From positions 1 through 64,000 of the forward strand of contig NZ_JAFVME010000014.1 in the NCBI RefSeq assembly GCF_018492665.1: a stretch of 64,000 nt of DNA. The letters run 5' to 3'. The stretch comes from Pedobacter sp. B4-66 (GTDB lineage: Bacteria > Bacteroidota > Bacteroidia > Sphingobacteriales > Sphingobacteriaceae). The first letter of the stretch is position 1. Each line of letters begins with the position of its first letter. The notes under the pieces were generated by a model. That model did not search any database. It was given only the letters and a program-made list of their open reading frames with translations, and was not told the origin of the DNA. Below, piece by piece: positions 63,326 through 64,000 of the stretch. Position numbers and translations under genes: made by a program.

Positions 63326-64000
63326 ATGTTAAAAACATACAAATTTTTTGTAGGGATTCTTTTATCCTTTTTTTTCCTACAAACTGTACAGGCACAATCT
63401 GTTAAAGTAACCGGTACTGTTACTAGTAACCCAGATGGAGAGACCATCCCAGGTGCCTCAATTACCGTAAAAGGTAAAAAAACAGGAACCACTACCGACA
63501 ATAACGGTAAATTCTCTATTACTGCCGATGTTAATGATATATTAAATGTTTCCTATATCGGATATACTACAAAAGAAGTAACCGTTACAGCTGCAAGCAC
63601 TACATTAAATATTAAGCTTGATGTTTCCGCCAATGCTTTAAGTGAAGTTGTTGTTACAGCCCTTGGCATTTCCAAAGAGAAAAAATCTCTGGGATACTCA
63701 GTTCAGGAACTAAAATCTAAGGATATATCAACAGCGAAAGAAACCAACATAGTCAATTCGCTGGCAGGAAAAATTGCAGGTGTACAAACCACCAGCAGTC
63801 AGGGTGATATGGGTTCTTCAAGAATTATCATTCGTGGAGAAACTTCCATCTCAGGCTACAACCAACCACTTTTTGTTGTTGATGGAGTTCCTGTTGATAA
63901 CTCACAAAACCTTGGCACAGGTGGATCAAGAGATTTTGCAAATACCATTTCTGATATCAACTCAGAAGACATCGAGTCTATCAGCGTACTAAAAGGCCCA
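63326..64000 (+). CDS. SusC/RagA-family TonB-linked receptor (partial, cut by window)
   Basis: The first 225 residues are present. A signal peptide (cleavage after TVQA, about residue 23) precedes a CarboxypepD_reg-like domain (about 25-105; VTGTVTSNPDGETIPGA, SYIGYTT), the SusC linker SEVVVTALG and the TonB plug (from about 120; SLAGKIAGVQ, RIIIRGETS, PLFVVDGVPVDN). A SusD partner would be expected beyond the window. The SAM-I riboswitch upstream suggests uptake of a sulfur-linked nutrient rather than rhamnose oligosaccharide. It is divergent from the GH78 gene. Confidence 0.93.
   Translation, partial: MLKTYKFFVGILLSFFFLQTVQAQSVKVTGTVTSNPDGETIPGASITVKGKKTGTTTDNNGKFSITADVNDILNVSYIGYTTKEVTVTAASTTLNIKLDVSANALSEVVVTALGISKEKKSLGYSVQELKSKDISTAKETNIVNSLAGKIAGVQTTSSQGDMGSSRIIIRGETSISGYNQPLFVVDGVPVDNSQNLGTGGSRDFANTISDINSEDIESISVLKGP

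Overview
The window looks like a chromosomal segment of a Bacteroidota bacterium, most likely Sphingobacteriaceae (Pedobacter-like). The evidence is a SusC/RagA-type TonB-linked receptor, many Bacteroidota-style lipoproteins, GH29 and GH78 glycosidases, DUF5362 and DUF1080 proteins, A+T-rich intergenic DNA, and repeated matches to the Bacteroidota promoter -7 box TAnnTTTG at sensible distances from gene starts. No phage, insertion sequence or CRISPR array was seen.

Layout. 1-865: gene-poor leader with a palindromic REP-like repeat and an array of TACTTTAAC-like motifs. 866-2164: kgtP-like 2-oxoglutarate permease. 2508-6620: dinB-dnaE translesion-synthesis operon with a palindromic operator candidate. 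7272-11273: arylesterase divergent from a ybbA-ybbP ABC pair, the same arrangement as E. coli tesA-ybbA-ybbP. 11408-18237: cation diffusion facilitator, rpiA, a serine hydrolase, an OMPLA-like barrel, a DUF1080 protein, small lipoproteins, a membrane zincin and a J-domain/KTSC fusion. 18525-26187: a two-component system followed by a CzcCBA-type divalent-metal efflux operon, with three 11-bp-spaced direct repeats at the czcC promoter. 26191-35563: GH29 fucosidase, SRPBCC protein, ychF, mgtE, and a convergent pair of uncharacterised carbohydrate-related secreted proteins. 35754-39979: Bcr/CflA exporter, PaiB and EamA genes divergent from a MocR regulator. 40456-49208: AcrAB-OprM-type drug efflux operon, a universal stress protein and a LytS/LytR-type system. 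49451-49522: tRNA-Arg(CCG). 49581-52979: polysaccharide deacetylase, lipoprotein and EamA exporter.

53035-62798 is a complete L-rhamnose utilisation cluster on the minus strand: alpha-L-rhamnosidase (GH78), GntR-type regulator, RhaT symporter, a bifunctional rhamnulose-1-phosphate aldolase/lactaldehyde dehydrogenase, a RhaI-type isomerase and a rhamnulokinase. Rhamnosides are cut outside or in the periplasm, rhamnose is imported by RhaT, then isomerised, phosphorylated and split to dihydroxyacetone phosphate and lactaldehyde, which is oxidised to lactate.

The most unusual part is the right end. Divergent from the rhamnosidase gene is a SusC-like receptor (63326 onward, cut by the window end). 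Its 5' leader contains a convincing SAM-I riboswitch (62968-63072) whose P1 3' strand can alternatively pair with a downstream copy of the P1 5' strand. This is followed by a 35-codon ORF in which 7 of 35 residues are Met or Cys, with tandem Cys codons inside a hairpin next to its stop. This predicts sulfur/methionine control of a nutrient receptor by two stacked sensors, and argues that this SusC is not simply part of the rhamnose locus.
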